Source: Neptunicoccus cionae
GTDB taxonomy: Bacteria > Pseudomonadota > Alphaproteobacteria > Rhodobacterales > Rhodobacteraceae
Assembly (NCBI RefSeq): GCF_014643735.1
Contig: NZ_BMKA01000002.1
Location: forward strand, 62,001-126,000
Direction: 5' to 3'
DNA length: 64,000 nt
The notes below the pieces were generated by a model that was not told where the DNA came from, searched no databases, and saw only the letters and a program-made list of their open reading frames with translations. The position numbers and the translations under genes were made by a program. This document shows positions 23,396 through 34,194 of this stretch, one piece after another (positions within the stretch are counted from its first letter, which is position 1; every line of letters starts with the position of its first letter).

Positions 23396-25606
23396 TCAGT
23401 GTGTAATTATAGGCTCTTCGCTCACGGGCACACCGATGTGACCGATTGTTTCGAGCAAACGCTGTTTCGTAAGTGGCTTGGCTAAAAATCCGTCCATGCC
23501 CGCAGCTGCGCATCTTCGCCGGTCTTCCCCTGAGGTATTCGCCGTTACAGCCACAATCGGACAGCGCCGCAGTCCTTTATCGGTTTCAATGGCGCGAATA
23601 TCCCGCGTGGCATCCAAACCGTTTTTGTTGGGCATGCTAATGTCCATTAATATGCAGTCATAACGGTTTCGGGTATATTGTTCGACCGCCTGTACGCCGT
23701 CATCTGCGAATTCCAACTCGTGCCCAGCGTTTTTCAACATGGTTTTTATCAAGAGCCGATTTGTGTTGTTATCTTCTGCAACCAACAACCTTTTATGGCC
23801 GAGTATCGCTTTGCCCGGCGTAGCATCCGATCTGGGAATTGCGTCAATTCCGCCTTTGACCGGCTCCAATGGAAGGGAGAGTAGGACTGTGCAGCCCGCG
23901 CCTGGCTTGGATTCGATCTTAATCTTCGCCCCCAGCAATCGCGCGAGATCACGGGCGCTAGAAAGCCCCAGCCCCGCCCCGTCAAAGGAACGGGTCATCG
24001 CGCTGTCTTGTTGTTCAAAAGTATCGAATATTCGAAGTAGATTGTCTGGATCGATCCCGACGCCAGTGTCTCTGATCGTCACCTCTAAACGCACTGCCTT
24101 AACCTTTTCAACTTTTATTGTGATGCCGCCCGCATTTGTAAACTTAACGCCGTTGCTAATCAGGCGACAAAAAATACGCTGTAGAATGTCAGGGTCGGCA
24201 ATCAAAGGCTTCTGCGCCGAGGGTTCTATTACAACCCGGAGACTTAGACCTTTGTCATCACTTTCCTGTCGATAGGCATCTGTAACCTGTTCAAGAATAT
24301 CACTTATCATGAAAGGTCGGGGGTTTGGTCTCAGCTTGCCAGCTTCCATATCCGCGACGATATTGATATTATCTACGAGACCTGAGAGCCTCTTGGTGGA
24401 ACTATCGAGAATGTTCAGGGCCTCAGTCTGGTCCAAGCTCAGCCTCGTGTCTTTAAGAAGCTCAACCCCGCCGCACAACCCGTTTGCCGGGGTGCGCAAT
24501 TCGTGGCTCATGCGGGATAAGAACTCGGTCTTGGCCGCACCCGCTTTCTTAGCGCGGACAAGCGCATCACGCAGTTCTTTCTCTTGTCGGACCGTCTCGG
24601 TTACATCGCGCTCCACTGCGATATAGCCAGCGACGGAGCCGTTTTCGCAATAAAACGGAGTTTGGTGTGTTTCCATCCAAAATGCCCTACCCGCCTTCGT
24701 CCGGTTTCGAATTCGTGCCGTTGCGGGCGTGCCGCCCGATACCTTTTGCTCCATGTTTTCGACAACGCGCAAGTCTGTGAATTGGTGGTTGAGCAGATCA
24801 CCGATTTTTCGGCCGATCACCTCCCCCGCAGTATAACCGGTTAGGGCAGTAAAGCGGGAATTTACCCACGTCACTTTCCGATCCGTGTCCATCAACACGA
24901 TGCTATCCGATGCGTGCTCTGCTACCAGCGCAAGACGGCCAGCTTCTTCTGATTTCATGATAAGCGCGCGTTCAGCTTCGCGGCTGCGGTTCCCCCTGTG
25001 CGCCAGATGCGAGAAGAGATAAGCGACGATCAAGATCATAGAGGCAACGGCCGCCAGTTCGGATGCAATCACCTCAACTTTGGCAGAACGGTTAAGAACG
25101 GAATGAACCAGAATGATGGCCCCCGCCAATCCCAATACAAAAAGCCTGACTTTGTGGGACGGGGGATGGAAACGCGCCATTAAAAGGGAATTCATGATGG
25201 CCCCGAACAGATAGGCCCAACTGAACATTCGCAAACTTTCGGAATATGTGCCTGCCATTACCACACCTGCGCCGAGACCCGAAACTTGCAAAAGGCTGAC
25301 GAGGGTAACGCGGTAACTGACCCCAATGCCGACGAAATTCTCCCGCTGCCGGACCCGCGCAAGTATCAAATATTCCAGCATTTCTAACGGAAAAACGACA
25401 ATTGCCACAAGCAGCGCATAATAAGGTGAGATTAACGCCGAAATGAGCGCACAACCGACGATCGCCAATATCAGGCGCACCGGCAGCGCCGCCGTACGGC
25501 CCCGAATGTAGCGGCGCATAAGACCAGCCTCCGAGGAGGCTTCCTCAAACCGCTGTAGGTCGCTTAGCGTTCGAGGGTGTTCTTGTGAGATCGTATCGTG
25601 TTTCAA
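23396..25606 (-). CDS. Hybrid sensor histidine kinase with PAS and receiver domains
   Basis: 736 residues. About residues 40-210 hold six hydrophobic segments. A PAS domain follows (about 225-345: VLMDTDRKVTWVNSRFTALTGYT). The HisKA box is MSHELRTPANG with phospho-accepting His. The ATPase domain has N-box ISNGVKFT, DTGVGIDPDN and GAGLGLSSARDLA. The C-terminal receiver (about 610-730) has LLVAEDNNTNRLL and phospho-acceptor Asp in CILMDISMPNKNG. The start given is a TTG; an ATG at 25519 with GGAGG upstream would shorten the protein by 29 residues. No response regulator is adjacent, so its output is unknown. It is convergent with the dehydrogenase gene. Confidence 0.88.
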   Translation of the reverse strand: MKHDTISQEHPRTLSDLQRFEEASSEAGLMRRYIRGRTAALPVRLILAIVGCALISALISPYYALLVAIVVFPLEMLEYLILARVRQRENFVGIGVSYRVTLVSLLQVSGLGAGVVMAGTYSESLRMFSWAYLFGAIMNSLLMARFHPPSHKVRLFVLGLAGAIILVHSVLNRSAKVEVIASELAAVASMILIVAYLFSHLAHRGNRSREAERALIMKSEEAGRLALVAEHASDSIVLMDTDRKVTWVNSRFTALTGYTAGEVIGRKIGDLLNHQFTDLRVVENMEQKVSGGTPATARIRNRTKAGRAFWMETHQTPFYCENGSVAGYIAVERDVTETVRQEKELRDALVRAKKAGAAKTEFLSRMSHELRTPANGLCGGVELLKDTRLSLDQTEALNILDSSTKRLSGLVDNINIVADMEAGKLRPNPRPFMISDILEQVTDAYRQESDDKGLSLRVVIEPSAQKPLIADPDILQRIFCRLISNGVKFTNAGGITIKVEKVKAVRLEVTIRDTGVGIDPDNLLRIFDTFEQQDSAMTRSFDGAGLGLSSARDLARLLGAKIKIESKPGAGCTVLLSLPLEPVKGGIDAIPRSDATPGKAILGHKRLLVAEDNNTNRLLIKTMLKNAGHELEFADDGVQAVEQYTRNRYDCILMDISMPNKNGLDATRDIRAIETDKGLRRCPIVAVTANTSGEDRRRCAAAGMDGFLAKPLTKQRLLETIGHIGVPVSEEPIITH

Positions 25607-25684
25607 GCTGTCGTCCGCCCATCCCTGACTGGAATAGGTAGACGCTAGCGCTGATTCCTTAACAATTCCTCTATCGCCCCACGA

Positions 25685-26704
25685 TCATCCGCCGTCCGTT
25701 ACACCTGCCTGCGCAAAGGTGGCCATGCCGGAATGACAGTCAAGTGCCGCTTTGAGAACGCCGATAGCCAAGGCTGCGCCAGACCCTTCACCAAGCCGCA
25801 ACCCCATAGAAAGTAGAGGTTCTTTTCCAATTTCCTGCAACGCCTGCACATGGCCTGCTTCACGGGACTGGTGGCCGGCCACGGTATGATCAAGCGCACC
25901 TTCACAGGTCTTTTCCAGACAAGCAGCAGCGGCCGTGCAAATAAATCCATCAATTATTACGGGTATTTTATGAAAGCGCGCCGACGCGATCGCCCCCGCC
26001 ATCGCCGCCAGTTCGCGGCCGCCTAAACAGCGCAACGTCTCTAGTCCATTGCCTTTTGCCTGCGGATTTGCCGCCAAACCCTCGGTGACGACCCGCGCTT
26101 TCAAAGCCAATCCTGCATCGTCAACTCCGGTGCCACGCCCGACCCAATCCTCTGCGCTGCCGCTAAACAGAGCTGCACAGATCGCCGCGCCGGAGGTGGT
26201 GTTTCCGATCCCCATCTCTCCGGCTACGAACAAATCCGCCGCTGGATCAACAGCGTTCCAGCCGGTGGATAGCGCAGTAACCACTTCGTCTTCGCTCATC
26301 GCGGGACCGGCAGTGAAATCGGCTGTGGGCGTATCGAGATCCAGTGCGATCACGTCCAGATTGGCCCCGAAAGTGGCGCAGAGCTGGTTAATCGCCGCCC
26401 CGCCGTGTTGAAAGTTCATCACCATCTGGGCTGTTACCTCTGCCGGAAAGGCGGAAACACCCCGCGCGGCAACACCGTGATTTCCAGCGAAAACAACAAC
26501 TTGGGGGTTTTCAATCCTTGGCGTAGCATCCCCGCGCCATCCGGCATACCAAACGGCCAAATCTTCGAGCCGGCCCAACGCGCCTGGTGGTTTGGTTAAC
26601 TGGTTATTGCGCTCTTGCGCTGCCTCAATTGCGGACCCGTCCGGACCGCTTGCCTGCTCCAAAACGGCCTTAAAGTCTGCAAGGCTCGAAAAAGGTTGTG
26701 TCAT
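25685..26704 (-). CDS. cobT: Nicotinate-nucleotide--dimethylbenzimidazole phosphoribosyltransferase
   Basis: 339 residues. CobT makes alpha-ribazole phosphate from nicotinate mononucleotide and dimethylbenzimidazole, releasing nicotinate, in the lower-ligand branch of cobalamin synthesis. Visible motifs are [43 protein letters not shown] and [13 protein letters not shown], the last with the catalytic Glu. It is divergent from cobS across 111 bases. I looked there for a cobalamin riboswitch and saw none. Confidence 0.95.
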   Translation of the reverse strand: MTQPFSSLADFKAVLEQASGPDGSAIEAAQERNNQLTKPPGALGRLEDLAVWYAGWRGDATPRIENPQVVVFAGNHGVAARGVSAFPAEVTAQMVMNFQHGGAAINQLCATFGANLDVIALDLDTPTADFTAGPAMSEDEVVTALSTGWNAVDPAADLFVAGEMGIGNTTSGAAICAALFSGSAEDWVGRGTGVDDAGLALKARVVTEGLAANPQAKGNGLETLRCLGGRELAAMAGAIASARFHKIPVIIDGFICTAAAACLEKTCEGALDHTVAGHQSREAGHVQALQEIGKEPLLSMGLRLGEGSGAALAIGVLKAALDCHSGMATFAQAGVTDGG

Positions 26705-26815
26705 AGGTCAGTTATCCCCGTTTACGCCCGTCCGTGGCGGAAGTTTTGTTGTCTGGCGCTGTGTTTACCCATAAATTCCACGCTGTAACACCGGATTCGC
26801 GAAGGCCTACCCCCC

Positions 26816-27595
26816 ATGAACGACATGCGCAGTACAGGGTTTGCCAAACCCGATCTCGATCCGGTAGACATTGCCGCCGCTTTCACCCTTCTGACGCGCA
26901 TTCCTTTGCCCGTTAACCATGCGCGGGCCGGTGAACGGGCAGCGCAGGCTGCTTGGGCCTATCCTCTGGTCGGGGCGGTTCTGGGGCTGGTGGCCGGTCT
27001 GATTGCGATATCGCTCCATTGGATCGGCGTTTCGACAGGCATCGCTTCGGCGAGCGGGTTGGGTGTACTGATGCTGATGACAGGCGCTTTGCACGAAGAC
27101 GGCATCGCGGATTGTGCCGATGGATTTGGCGGGGGAACCACACCAGCCCGCCGTTTGGAAATCATGAAAGACAGCCGCATCGGCGCATTTGGCGCGGCCA
27201 CCTTAATCGTGGTCCTTCTGGCACGGTGGTCCGGTTATGGCACTGTTATCGAAGGGAATTGGCTGGCCGCCTTCGTTGCCGTGGGCGCGATCAGCCGTCT
27301 GCCAATGGTGCTGGTTATGTATGCAATGCCGCTGGCGCGGCCGGATGGATTTGCGGCAACCGTCGGTATGGTTACCGCGCCTACAGTCCTTGTCGCCGCC
27401 GCGCTTGCGCTGGTGCTCTCTCTACTGTGCCTTGGCCTGCTGGCGATCCCGCTGATGCTGGTGACGCTTTTGGTTTGCCTGCCGCTTTGCTGGCTGGCTT
27501 GGCGGCGGATCGGGGGCTATAGCGGCGATGTCTTGGGCGGATGCCAGCAAATCGCCGAGATCGCCGCGCTCGCTGTTTTAAGCGCAGTACTATAG
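26816..27595 (+). CDS. cobS: Adenosylcobinamide-GDP ribazoletransferase
   Basis: 259-residue membrane enzyme that joins adenosylcobinamide-GDP to alpha-ribazole, the step after CobT. The conserved acidic metal-binding stretch is EDGIADCADGFGGG, followed by RRLEIMKDSRIGAFG. Several hydrophobic helices follow. The first ATG is used; a second Met is three codons on. Its stop codon abuts the stop of the convergent aminotransferase gene with no base between. Confidence 0.95.
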   Translation: MNDMRSTGFAKPDLDPVDIAAAFTLLTRIPLPVNHARAGERAAQAAWAYPLVGAVLGLVAGLIAISLHWIGVSTGIASASGLGVLMLMTGALHEDGIADCADGFGGGTTPARRLEIMKDSRIGAFGAATLIVVLLARWSGYGTVIEGNWLAAFVAVGAISRLPMVLVMYAMPLARPDGFAATVGMVTAPTVLVAAALALVLSLLCLGLLAIPLMLVTLLVCLPLCWLAWRRIGGYSGDVLGGCQQIAEIAALAVLSAVL

Positions 27596-28705
27596 TTAAT
27601 CGCCGCTGGCCGCTTCCAGCGCGAGCGGGAATTGCAATTCGAACAAGGACAAATCCGAAGGCGTCCCGACCGACAGGCGGATACAGCGATTCTGCGGCGC
27701 AACAAAGGGCATCCGGACGAAAATGTCCCGCGCTACCAGTTGATCCAAAACCGCCTTAGCAAAGGCCGCATCCTGCCCGCAATCAATGGCGACAAAATTG
27801 GTAGCGGAGGGCACCACAGACAACCCCTGCTCTGCCGCGATTTCTTCAATCCGCTTGCGCCCCTGCGCCACTCTTTGCACGGTTTGTTGCAAATAGCGCT
27901 GGTCCTGTACCGCCGCGAGCGCCCCTGCCTGACTGATCCGGCTCAACCCGAAATGGTTGCGGATTTTATTAAAACTGGTGATCAGATCCGCCTGCCCGAT
28001 CCCGTAACCGATTCGTGCGCCTGCCATGCCGTAAGCCTTTGAAAACGTGCGCATCCGGATCACCCTGCGGTCCTCGGTATCAAGCGCAGGTGCATGGCCG
28101 TCGGGGGCAAATTCGATATAGGCTTCGTCTAGGATAAACAGGCAGTTCTCCGGCACCGCATCAATCGCAGCTTGAATGACATCGGCGCTATGAACCGTGC
28201 CCATCGGGTTGTCGGGGTTGGACAGATAGACCAACCGCGCGCCGACTTCTGCCGCTTTTTCCATCAGCGCAACGGGGTCTTCGTAATCGCCCTTAAACGG
28301 CACCGTCACCAGTTCGCCGCCAAACCCTGCCACATGGTAGTTGAACGTAGGATAAGCCCCTTGAGACGTCACAACCTTCACACCCGGTTCAACAAACATC
28401 CGCGCGATATAGCCGAGCAGACCGTCGATTCCTTCGCCAACAATGATGTTTTCCGGCTCAATGGAATGCAACCGGCTCAGCGCCTGTTTCAGATCATAGC
28501 TTTCTGCATCGCCGTACTGCCAGACCTCTCCGGCGGCTTTGGTCATTGCAGCAATGGCGTGGGGGCTTGGACCAAAGACGTTCTCATTGGCACCAAGACG
28601 TGCTGCAAAGCTGCGACCCCGCGCCCGTTCCTGTGTTTCCGGCCCGACAAAAGGCACTGCTGACGGCAGGGTTTCCACCAGTTTTGTGTACATCGGGCCG
28701 GTCAT
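27596..28705 (-). CDS. HisC-like PLP-dependent aminotransferase
   Basis: 369-residue fold-type I aminotransferase related to histidinol-phosphate transaminase. The N-terminal RLGANENVFGPSP is the HisC hallmark; YLSNPDNPMGT is the cofactor contact; the Schiff-base Lys is in RTFSKAYGMAGARIGY; Arg of RLSVGT binds the substrate carboxylate. GGAGACAGCC precedes the ATG. Although it lies beside cob genes, it does not show the N terminus I expect for threonine-phosphate decarboxylase (CobC/CobD), so a HisC or aromatic aminotransferase role is more likely. The exact amino donor is open. Confidence 0.82.
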   Translation of the reverse strand: MTGPMYTKLVETLPSAVPFVGPETQERARGRSFAARLGANENVFGPSPHAIAAMTKAAGEVWQYGDAESYDLKQALSRLHSIEPENIIVGEGIDGLLGYIARMFVEPGVKVVTSQGAYPTFNYHVAGFGGELVTVPFKGDYEDPVALMEKAAEVGARLVYLSNPDNPMGTVHSADVIQAAIDAVPENCLFILDEAYIEFAPDGHAPALDTEDRRVIRMRTFSKAYGMAGARIGYGIGQADLITSFNKIRNHFGLSRISQAGALAAVQDQRYLQQTVQRVAQGRKRIEEIAAEQGLSVVPSATNFVAIDCGQDAAFAKAVLDQLVARDIFVRMPFVAPQNRCIRLSVGTPSDLSLFELQFPLALEAASGD

Positions 28706-28975
28706 GGCTGTCTCCTCATCCGCAGCATAAAGTCTTTACACTCTTCAACACGATCACGGCTGGGCCTACAAGGCTAAGAGCCGACAGAGATATTGGAAAC
28801 TGATAGCAGATCATGCTGCGAAGGGTACCAAGCTTGCAGAATAGCGATTTTTGCAACCGTTTCCCAAAGCGCCCACCGGATGCCCTACATAGCCCCCACG
28901 GCTACCCCGTGTTGACGATCCGCCGTCCCGACCTACCTTATATTGTGTAGAAACTGCCAGATAGGGTGGCTGCCA

Positions 28976-29164
28976 ATGAAACCGATACGTTTGAAAGATT
29001 TCACGAACCGCGTAAATCGTGCGAAACGGGCGCTCCCCGTTCTCGACTTGCGAAAGCTCAATCTGGTTCATGCCGCGCCGATGGAGGATGACAAAGCCTT
29101 CCTGACTTTGCGCCATGATCCGGCCACGGGAACCCTGTTTCCAAGCCTTGGCGCCCCACACTGA
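28976..29164 (+). CDS. Small hypothetical protein, 62 residues
   Basis: Begins MKPIRLKDFTNRVNRAK and ends LFPSLGAPH. The N-terminal half is strongly basic, the C-terminal half is mixed. AGGGTGG lies about eight bases before the ATG. TTGACG (28913-28918) followed by CTTATA (28937-28942) at 18 bases is a plausible promoter. A strong terminator follows at 29261, so it looks like a single-gene transcript. I recognise no family. The 270 bases upstream hold nothing else I can name. Confidence 0.5.
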   Translation: MKPIRLKDFTNRVNRAKRALPVLDLRKLNLVHAAPMEDDKAFLTLRHDPATGTLFPSLGAPH

Positions 29165-29260
29165 TTGTTTCGGGTAACTGCTCTTACCCCTCGGGCTCTG
29201 GTTGCTTGGTTCTGCCTCACAGACGCAACCCGCGCGATTATACCGCGCAGCCCAGACTAA

Positions 29261-29288
29261 CCCCGGCCTTTGAGCCGGGGTCTTTTTT
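29261..29288 (+). terminator. Rho-independent terminator
   Basis: CCCCGGC (29261-29267) pairs with GCCGGGG (29274-29280) around a six-base loop, followed by TCTTTTTTT. It ends the plus-strand transcript of the small gene at 28976. On the minus strand it has no T tract, so it does not obviously serve valS. Confidence 0.85.
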
Positions 29289-29302
29289 TGCGGTTTTTTT
29301 GA

Positions 29303-32215
29303 TTAGCCGAGCGCGGCAACCCGATCAAACGCCGCTTGCAGGGTGTCCTGTTCAACACCTGCGGCTTCCAGACGGTCGCGGTTCTCGGCCACGACGGCTT
29401 CGGGCGCGTTGGCGACGAATTTTTCGTTAGCCAGCTTGCCTTTCAACCCGCCGATTTCCTTGCCAAGCTTGTCGATCGCCTTTTGCAAACGCGCCTTTTC
29501 TTCTTCAACATCAATGACATCAGCCAAAGGCAAACAGAAGGAGCCGCCCTCTACCGGCAATGTCACCGCGCCCTTTGGCGCCTCTTGCGCAGAGGTCAGT
29601 TCGGAAATCCGCGCCAGACGCATGATCATCGGCAGGTTGCGATCCAGCGCCGCCTTACCGGCATCATCCAATGCCAGCTGCACCATCGGAATTTTTGCAC
29701 CGGCATTCACCCGCATTTCAGAGCGTACCGAGCGGACCTGTTCGATCAGGCTGATCACCCAGTTCATCTCGCGGTCTGCATCCGCATCTACCAGTTCCGC
29801 GCCATAGGTCGGCCAATCCGCATGAATCAACATCTTCTGGCGTTCAGCAATATCACCCCAAAGTTGTTCGGTAATAAATGGCATAATCGGGTGCAACAGG
29901 ATCAGGCATTGATCCAGCGTCCAGGACAGGGTCGCCTTGGTCTCCGCCTTGGCGGCTTCGTCATCGCCTTGCAACAATGGTTTGGACAGCTCCACATACC
30001 AGTCGCAAACCTTGCCCCAGACAAAGGCATAAAGCCCGTTGGCCGCGTCGTTAAAGCGGTATTGCTCCAACGCGGTGTCAACCGTTTCACGCACCTTCGC
30101 GGTTTCACCCACGATCCATTTGTTGAGCGTTTGCTCAACCTTGGAAGGATCAAAATCAGGCTGGGGCGTAGCTTCGTTGAACTCTGCAAACCTTGCTGCG
30201 TTCCACAGTTTGGTGCCAAAGTTCCGGTTTCCCTTCACCCGATCCACTGACAGTTTCAGCGTCCCGCCAAGAGCCGCCATAGAGGTCATGGTAAATCGCA
30301 ACGCATCCGCACCAAATTCGTCGATAAGGTCCAGCGGGTCCACCACATTGCCGAGCGTTTTGGACATTTTCACGCCCTTCTCGTCCCGCACAAGTGCGTG
30401 CAAGTAGATCGTATCAAAGGGGATTTCCTTCACCACCTCCAGCTGCATCATCATCATCCGTGCGACCCAGAAAAACAGGATGTCAAAGCCGGTGATCAAC
30501 GTGGAAGTCGGGAAATACCGTTTCAGTTCCTCGGTGTCATTGGGCCAGCCGAGCGTCCCGATGGGCCAGAGACCGGAGGAAAACCACGTATCGAGCACGT
30601 CCGGATCACGCCAGACAGGCACTGCTCCGGCCAGCCCGAGTGGCCCACCAAGGGTGACGTTTTCGGGCTCTTCATCCACCAGCAGCACCGTGCCGCCGTA
30701 GTAATCCAGTGTCTGTTTGGTCAGATCGGATTCATTGGCCGCACAGAATTCCTTCCACGGGGCCTGCGGAATAATCTGGCCGTTTTCCATTCGCGGACCG
30801 TACCAAACGGGGATCTGATGACCCCACCAAAGCTGGCGGGAAATGCACCACGGCTCGATGTTTTCCATCCAGTGGTAGTAAACCTTCTTGTCCCGCTCCG
30901 GCAGGATGCGAACGGTCCCATCCTTCACCTTTTCCAGCGCAGGCACCGCCAGTTTGGCCGCGTCCACGTACCACTGGTCGGTCAGCATCGGCTCCATCAC
31001 CACTTTGGATCGGTCACAGAAAGGTTGCTGGATTTTCTTGTCCTCCACCTCGATCATCAGACCTTCGGCGTCAATATCTGCGATCACTGCCTTGCGGGCC
31101 TCAAACCGGTCCATACCGCGATAGGCATCGGGCACCAGATTGATCTGCTCCACGTCCGACTCGGTAAAGTCGCCCCCTTTGGCCAGTTCACCGGCCCGTT
31201 CGGCCGCATCGGCATAGGCCATACCGTCATCGCGCATCCGCGCCTTCGTATCCATCAAACGATACAGCGGAATATTGTTACGCTTGGCCACGCCATAGTC
31301 GTTCGCATCATGCGCACCAGTAATCTTCACAGCGCCGGACCCGAATTCGGGATCGGGGTAATCGTCGGTGATGATCGGGATCAGGCGGCGGTGTTCTTTT
31401 GGACCAACCGGAATTTCGCAAAGTTTGCCCACAATCGGCGCATAGCGTTCGTCTTTGGTGTGCACCGCAACCGCACCGTCCCCCAGCATGGTTTCAGGCC
31501 GCGTTGTCGCGATGGAAATATAGTCCCGCGTTTCGCGCAGGGTGACATTGCCGTCCTCGTCTTTTTCTACGTATTCATAGGTTTCGCCACCCGCCAGCGG
31601 ATACTTGAAGTGCCACATATGGCCGTCGATCTCGATATTTTCGACTTCCAGATCGGAAATGGCGGTTTCAAAATGGGGGTCCCAGTTTACCAGCCGTTTA
31701 CCGCGATAGATCAGGCCCTTGTTGTAAAGATCGACGAAAACTTTCAGCACCGCATCATGGAAATTCTTGTCCATGGTAAAGGCGTTTCGCTCCCAATCCG
31801 CGGACGCGCCAAGGCGTTTCAGCTGGGAAATAATGGTGCCGCCTTTTTCGTCTTTCCATGCGTGAACCCGCTGCAAAAACGCATCGCGGCCCATTTCGGC
31901 GCGGGTCGGTCCGCCTTCCGCAGCAAGCTGTTTTTCCACCTGCAACTGGGTCGCAATACCCGCGTGATCCTGTCCGGGCTGCCAGAGTGTATCAAAGCCG
32001 CGCATCCGGTGCCAGCGGATCATAATGTCCTGCAAAGTGTTGTTGAACGCATGGCCCACGTGCAGCGCGCCCGTCACGTTGGGCGGCGGGATCATGATGG
32101 TGAAAGCTTCATCGCGGGATTTGTTGGCTCCCGCGCGGAAGGCCCCTGCCGTTTCCCATTTCTCGAAAATTGCCGCCTCGGATTTGGCCGCATCAAAATT
32201 CTTTTCCATCGCCAT
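29303..32215 (-). CDS. valS: Valyl-tRNA synthetase
   Basis: 970-residue class I aminoacyl-tRNA synthetase. The HIGH-type motif is [16 protein letters not shown], and [12 protein letters not shown] is the KMSKS loop. The long insert between them is the editing domain ([32 protein letters not shown]). The C-terminal end is the ValS coiled coil ([20 protein letters not shown]). The start is the first ATG; a second Met two codons later is equally possible. A long open frame on the opposite strand is a shadow of this gene. Confidence 0.97.
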   Translation of the reverse strand: MAMEKNFDAAKSEAAIFEKWETAGAFRAGANKSRDEAFTIMIPPPNVTGALHVGHAFNNTLQDIMIRWHRMRGFDTLWQPGQDHAGIATQLQVEKQLAAEGGPTRAEMGRDAFLQRVHAWKDEKGGTIISQLKRLGASADWERNAFTMDKNFHDAVLKVFVDLYNKGLIYRGKRLVNWDPHFETAISDLEVENIEIDGHMWHFKYPLAGGETYEYVEKDEDGNVTLRETRDYISIATTRPETMLGDGAVAVHTKDERYAPIVGKLCEIPVGPKEHRRLIPIITDDYPDPEFGSGAVKITGAHDANDYGVAKRNNIPLYRLMDTKARMRDDGMAYADAAERAGELAKGGDFTESDVEQINLVPDAYRGMDRFEARKAVIADIDAEGLMIEVEDKKIQQPFCDRSKVVMEPMLTDQWYVDAAKLAVPALEKVKDGTVRILPERDKKVYYHWMENIEPWCISRQLWWGHQIPVWYGPRMENGQIIPQAPWKEFCAANESDLTKQTLDYYGGTVLLVDEEPENVTLGGPLGLAGAVPVWRDPDVLDTWFSSGLWPIGTLGWPNDTEELKRYFPTSTLITGFDILFFWVARMMMMQLEVVKEIPFDTIYLHALVRDEKGVKMSKTLGNVVDPLDLIDEFGADALRFTMTSMAALGGTLKLSVDRVKGNRNFGTKLWNAARFAEFNEATPQPDFDPSKVEQTLNKWIVGETAKVRETVDTALEQYRFNDAANGLYAFVWGKVCDWYVELSKPLLQGDDEAAKAETKATLSWTLDQCLILLHPIMPFITEQLWGDIAERQKMLIHADWPTYGAELVDADADREMNWVISLIEQVRSVRSEMRVNAGAKIPMVQLALDDAGKAALDRNLPMIMRLARISELTSAQEAPKGAVTLPVEGGSFCLPLADVIDVEEEKARLQKAIDKLGKEIGGLKGKLANEKFVANAPEAVVAENRDRLEAAGVEQDTLQAAFDRVAALG

Positions 32216-32313
32216 CGGTTCAGTCCCGCCTAAAAGTCATCGACACCTTCTAACCAGCCCTTTGCCAAAGGAAAACCCCAAGAAATAGCCCCATCCGTCC
32301 GGATTAACATGGT

Positions 32314-33048
32314 TCAGAGCGCAAACAACCGCCCCGGCCCCGGCACCTTGCGCCCCGCCAGATGGGCCAGATGCCATGCCAGCGCGGAATTGCTGGAAAT
32401 TACCGGCTTGTTGATCCGCGCCTCGGCCTGTTCAATTATGTTGAACGCGCGCAGGTTGGTGCAGGAGGCAAAGACCAGATCGCAATCTCCCTGCCCCAGT
32501 TCCTCAACCGCTGTCAGCACTGACTTTTCTGCAATTCGAGCGACAACTTTTTCGCGCCCTTCTTCAAAGCTGGCGAAACCCGTGATGGCAAAACCATTAT
32601 CTTCCAACAAGTTACGCATCGCCGCCGAGACATCTGCCACATAAGGCGTTAGAAATCCGATCTTTTCCGCCCCAAGCGCACGGCAGGCGGCCATGACGGC
32701 GGACATCGGGTTTGTCACAGGAACACCCTCATGAGAGGTGTGGACACAGGCCGCAACGCGGTCTTCGCCAATAATGGTCGCGCCGGACGTGCAGCCGTAG
32801 CCGATCGCCCCGAAAGACACACCCTGTGGCAGAAGCGCCGCGCTCGCAGGGAGGTCCGCTTCCATTTGCGCCAGCGTTTCTGGCGTCACATCTGCCTGAC
32901 TGGGCAAGCGGCTGTGATAGACTGGAACCCTTGCGGGGCCGAAGACGCCGGACAGCTCAGGTTCCATGGTCTCATCTGTGGACAGAACAATCAGGCCCAG
33001 CGCCGCATGATCCCCGTAGCCCTGATCGGTTTCAAATTGCTGTGCCAT
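32314..33048 (-). CDS. Asp/Glu racemase-like (maleate isomerase/EutA-like) protein
   Basis: 244 residues. Two cysteine motifs typical of this superfamily are visible: YGCTSGATI near residue 88 and FASCTNLRAF near residue 196. LGLIVLSTDETMEPEL at the N terminus resembles maleate isomerases, arylmalonate decarboxylases and the EutA protein of ectoine gene clusters. AGGGGCG precedes the ATG. It follows the M24 hydrolase gene by 21 bases, so the three genes here form an operon. The substrate is not known. Confidence 0.75.
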   Translation of the reverse strand: MAQQFETDQGYGDHAALGLIVLSTDETMEPELSGVFGPARVPVYHSRLPSQADVTPETLAQMEADLPASAALLPQGVSFGAIGYGCTSGATIIGEDRVAACVHTSHEGVPVTNPMSAVMAACRALGAEKIGFLTPYVADVSAAMRNLLEDNGFAITGFASFEEGREKVVARIAEKSVLTAVEELGQGDCDLVFASCTNLRAFNIIEQAEARINKPVISSNSALAWHLAHLAGRKVPGPGRLFAL

Positions 33049-33069
33049 ATGCGCCCCTGCCTTGTTGTG

Positions 33070-34194
33070 TCAGATCACCGGCAGCTCACGCGGTGCACGC
33101 TGCGTCAGCAGCACCGGAGCATCTTTGGTGATCAGGATGTTTTCTTCGACCACCATCATACGGGTTTCATCCAACATTAGCGAGGGCTCCAGCGTCAGAA
33201 CCATCCCCGCCTGCAATTCGGTGTGGTCATGGGCGGCGATGGACGGCCATTCCGTCAACTGCATCCCGAGCCCGTGACCATAGCGCCCCACATCGGACCC
33301 GCCTTTCAACACGCTTTGCATCGCCACAAAAAGCTGCGCCGTCGTTGTCCCCGCGCGGGCGGCCTCCAACCCCGCTTCGGTTGCATCCCAAAGCCGAGCG
33401 TGGGCCGCGCGGGCTGCGTCACTGGCGGTGCCGATAGCAAAGTTTCGATCAAAATCGCAGAAATATCCTTTCAGGCTGGCACCTGTGTCCAGCATCAGCA
33501 CATCACCCTGCGCCAGTGGCGATGCGTCCGGCGGCGAGATCACATCCGTATAGCCGCCCTGCCCTGCGCCGCCCACGACATAGGGCGTTTCTTCGGCGCC
33601 TTCTTCCAGCAAAGCGATGCGGAAGCGTCGGAACACCTCGGACAATGGTGTGCCTGCAGTTGCGAAATCTGGAACGCGGGAGAACGCGCGGGAACCGATC
33701 TGGCAGATTTCTTTCAGAATCTCGATTTCCGCTTCGGATTTGACCGTTCGCAGGGATTTTATCAGCGGGGTACAATCTGCAAACTTTGCTTTCAGAGAGG
33801 ATTGCAGCGTTTGGAAATCGGTTAATGGCATCCGCAGGCTGGATTCCTCGCCCATGGGCAGGCCGATTCTGCGGTAGGGCGACAATGCTTCGACCAACAG
33901 GCTGATGCCTTCGTCAAACCCGCGCGGGCTGGGCCAGCTGCGTATGTCATTGATCCAGGTTCGCCCCATCAAATCCGCGCCGATGGCCGGAATGATAGCC
34001 ACGGGTGCTCCGGATTGGGGCAGGATGACAAACCACGAGCGGGTTGGGCTCTGCCAGAACAGGCTGCGGAAACCGGTAAAATACCTGACTTCTGCCTCTG
34101 TAGTAAGCAAAAGCGCGTCGAAATCGGCCGCCGCCATAAGGGTTTGCGCCCGTTTGAAACGGGCTGCAAATTCGGCGGCCGGAAAATCAGTCAT
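33070..34194 (-). CDS. M24 family Xaa-Pro peptidase-like hydrolase
   Basis: 374 residues with a creatinase-type N-terminal domain and a pita-bread catalytic domain. Metal ligands look intact: Asp in MLDTGASLKG, Asp in FCDFDRNFA, His in GRYGHGLGM, Glu in LTLEPSLM and Glu in VVEENILI. Family members cleave Xaa-Pro peptides or hydrolyse amides such as creatine and ectoine. Its ATG overlaps the stop of the ammonia-lyase-like gene by eight bases. The neighbours favour a small-molecule amide or modified amino acid over a peptide as substrate. Confidence 0.82.
   Translation of the reverse strand: MTDFPAAEFAARFKRAQTLMAAADFDALLLTTEAEVRYFTGFRSLFWQSPTRSWFVILPQSGAPVAIIPAIGADLMGRTWINDIRSWPSPRGFDEGISLLVEALSPYRRIGLPMGEESSLRMPLTDFQTLQSSLKAKFADCTPLIKSLRTVKSEAEIEILKEICQIGSRAFSRVPDFATAGTPLSEVFRRFRIALLEEGAEETPYVVGGAGQGGYTDVISPPDASPLAQGDVLMLDTGASLKGYFCDFDRNFAIGTASDAARAAHARLWDATEAGLEAARAGTTTAQLFVAMQSVLKGGSDVGRYGHGLGMQLTEWPSIAAHDHTELQAGMVLTLEPSLMLDETRMMVVEENILITKDAPVLLTQRAPRELPVI

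Noticed and set aside
26705-26815. Cobalamin riboswitch between cobT and cobS
   Set aside because: The 111-base region is too short for the usual element in either direction and I see no B12-box-like sequence.
27596-28705. HisC-like gene as CobC/CobD (threonine-phosphate decarboxylase)
   Set aside because: The N-terminal RLGANENVFGPSP and general pattern are of the histidinol-phosphate type; the position next to cobS is convergent, not operonic.
29164-29260. A small RNA or tRNA gene before the terminator at 29261
   Set aside because: No cloverleaf or signal-recognition-particle-like core could be drawn; the terminator is adequately explained by the small gene at 28976.
30398-32233. A 611-codon open frame on the strand opposite valS
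   Set aside because: valS is unmistakable over its full length, the antisense frame has no ribosome site or recognisable motif, and its composition is that expected from the complement of a GC-rich coding sequence.
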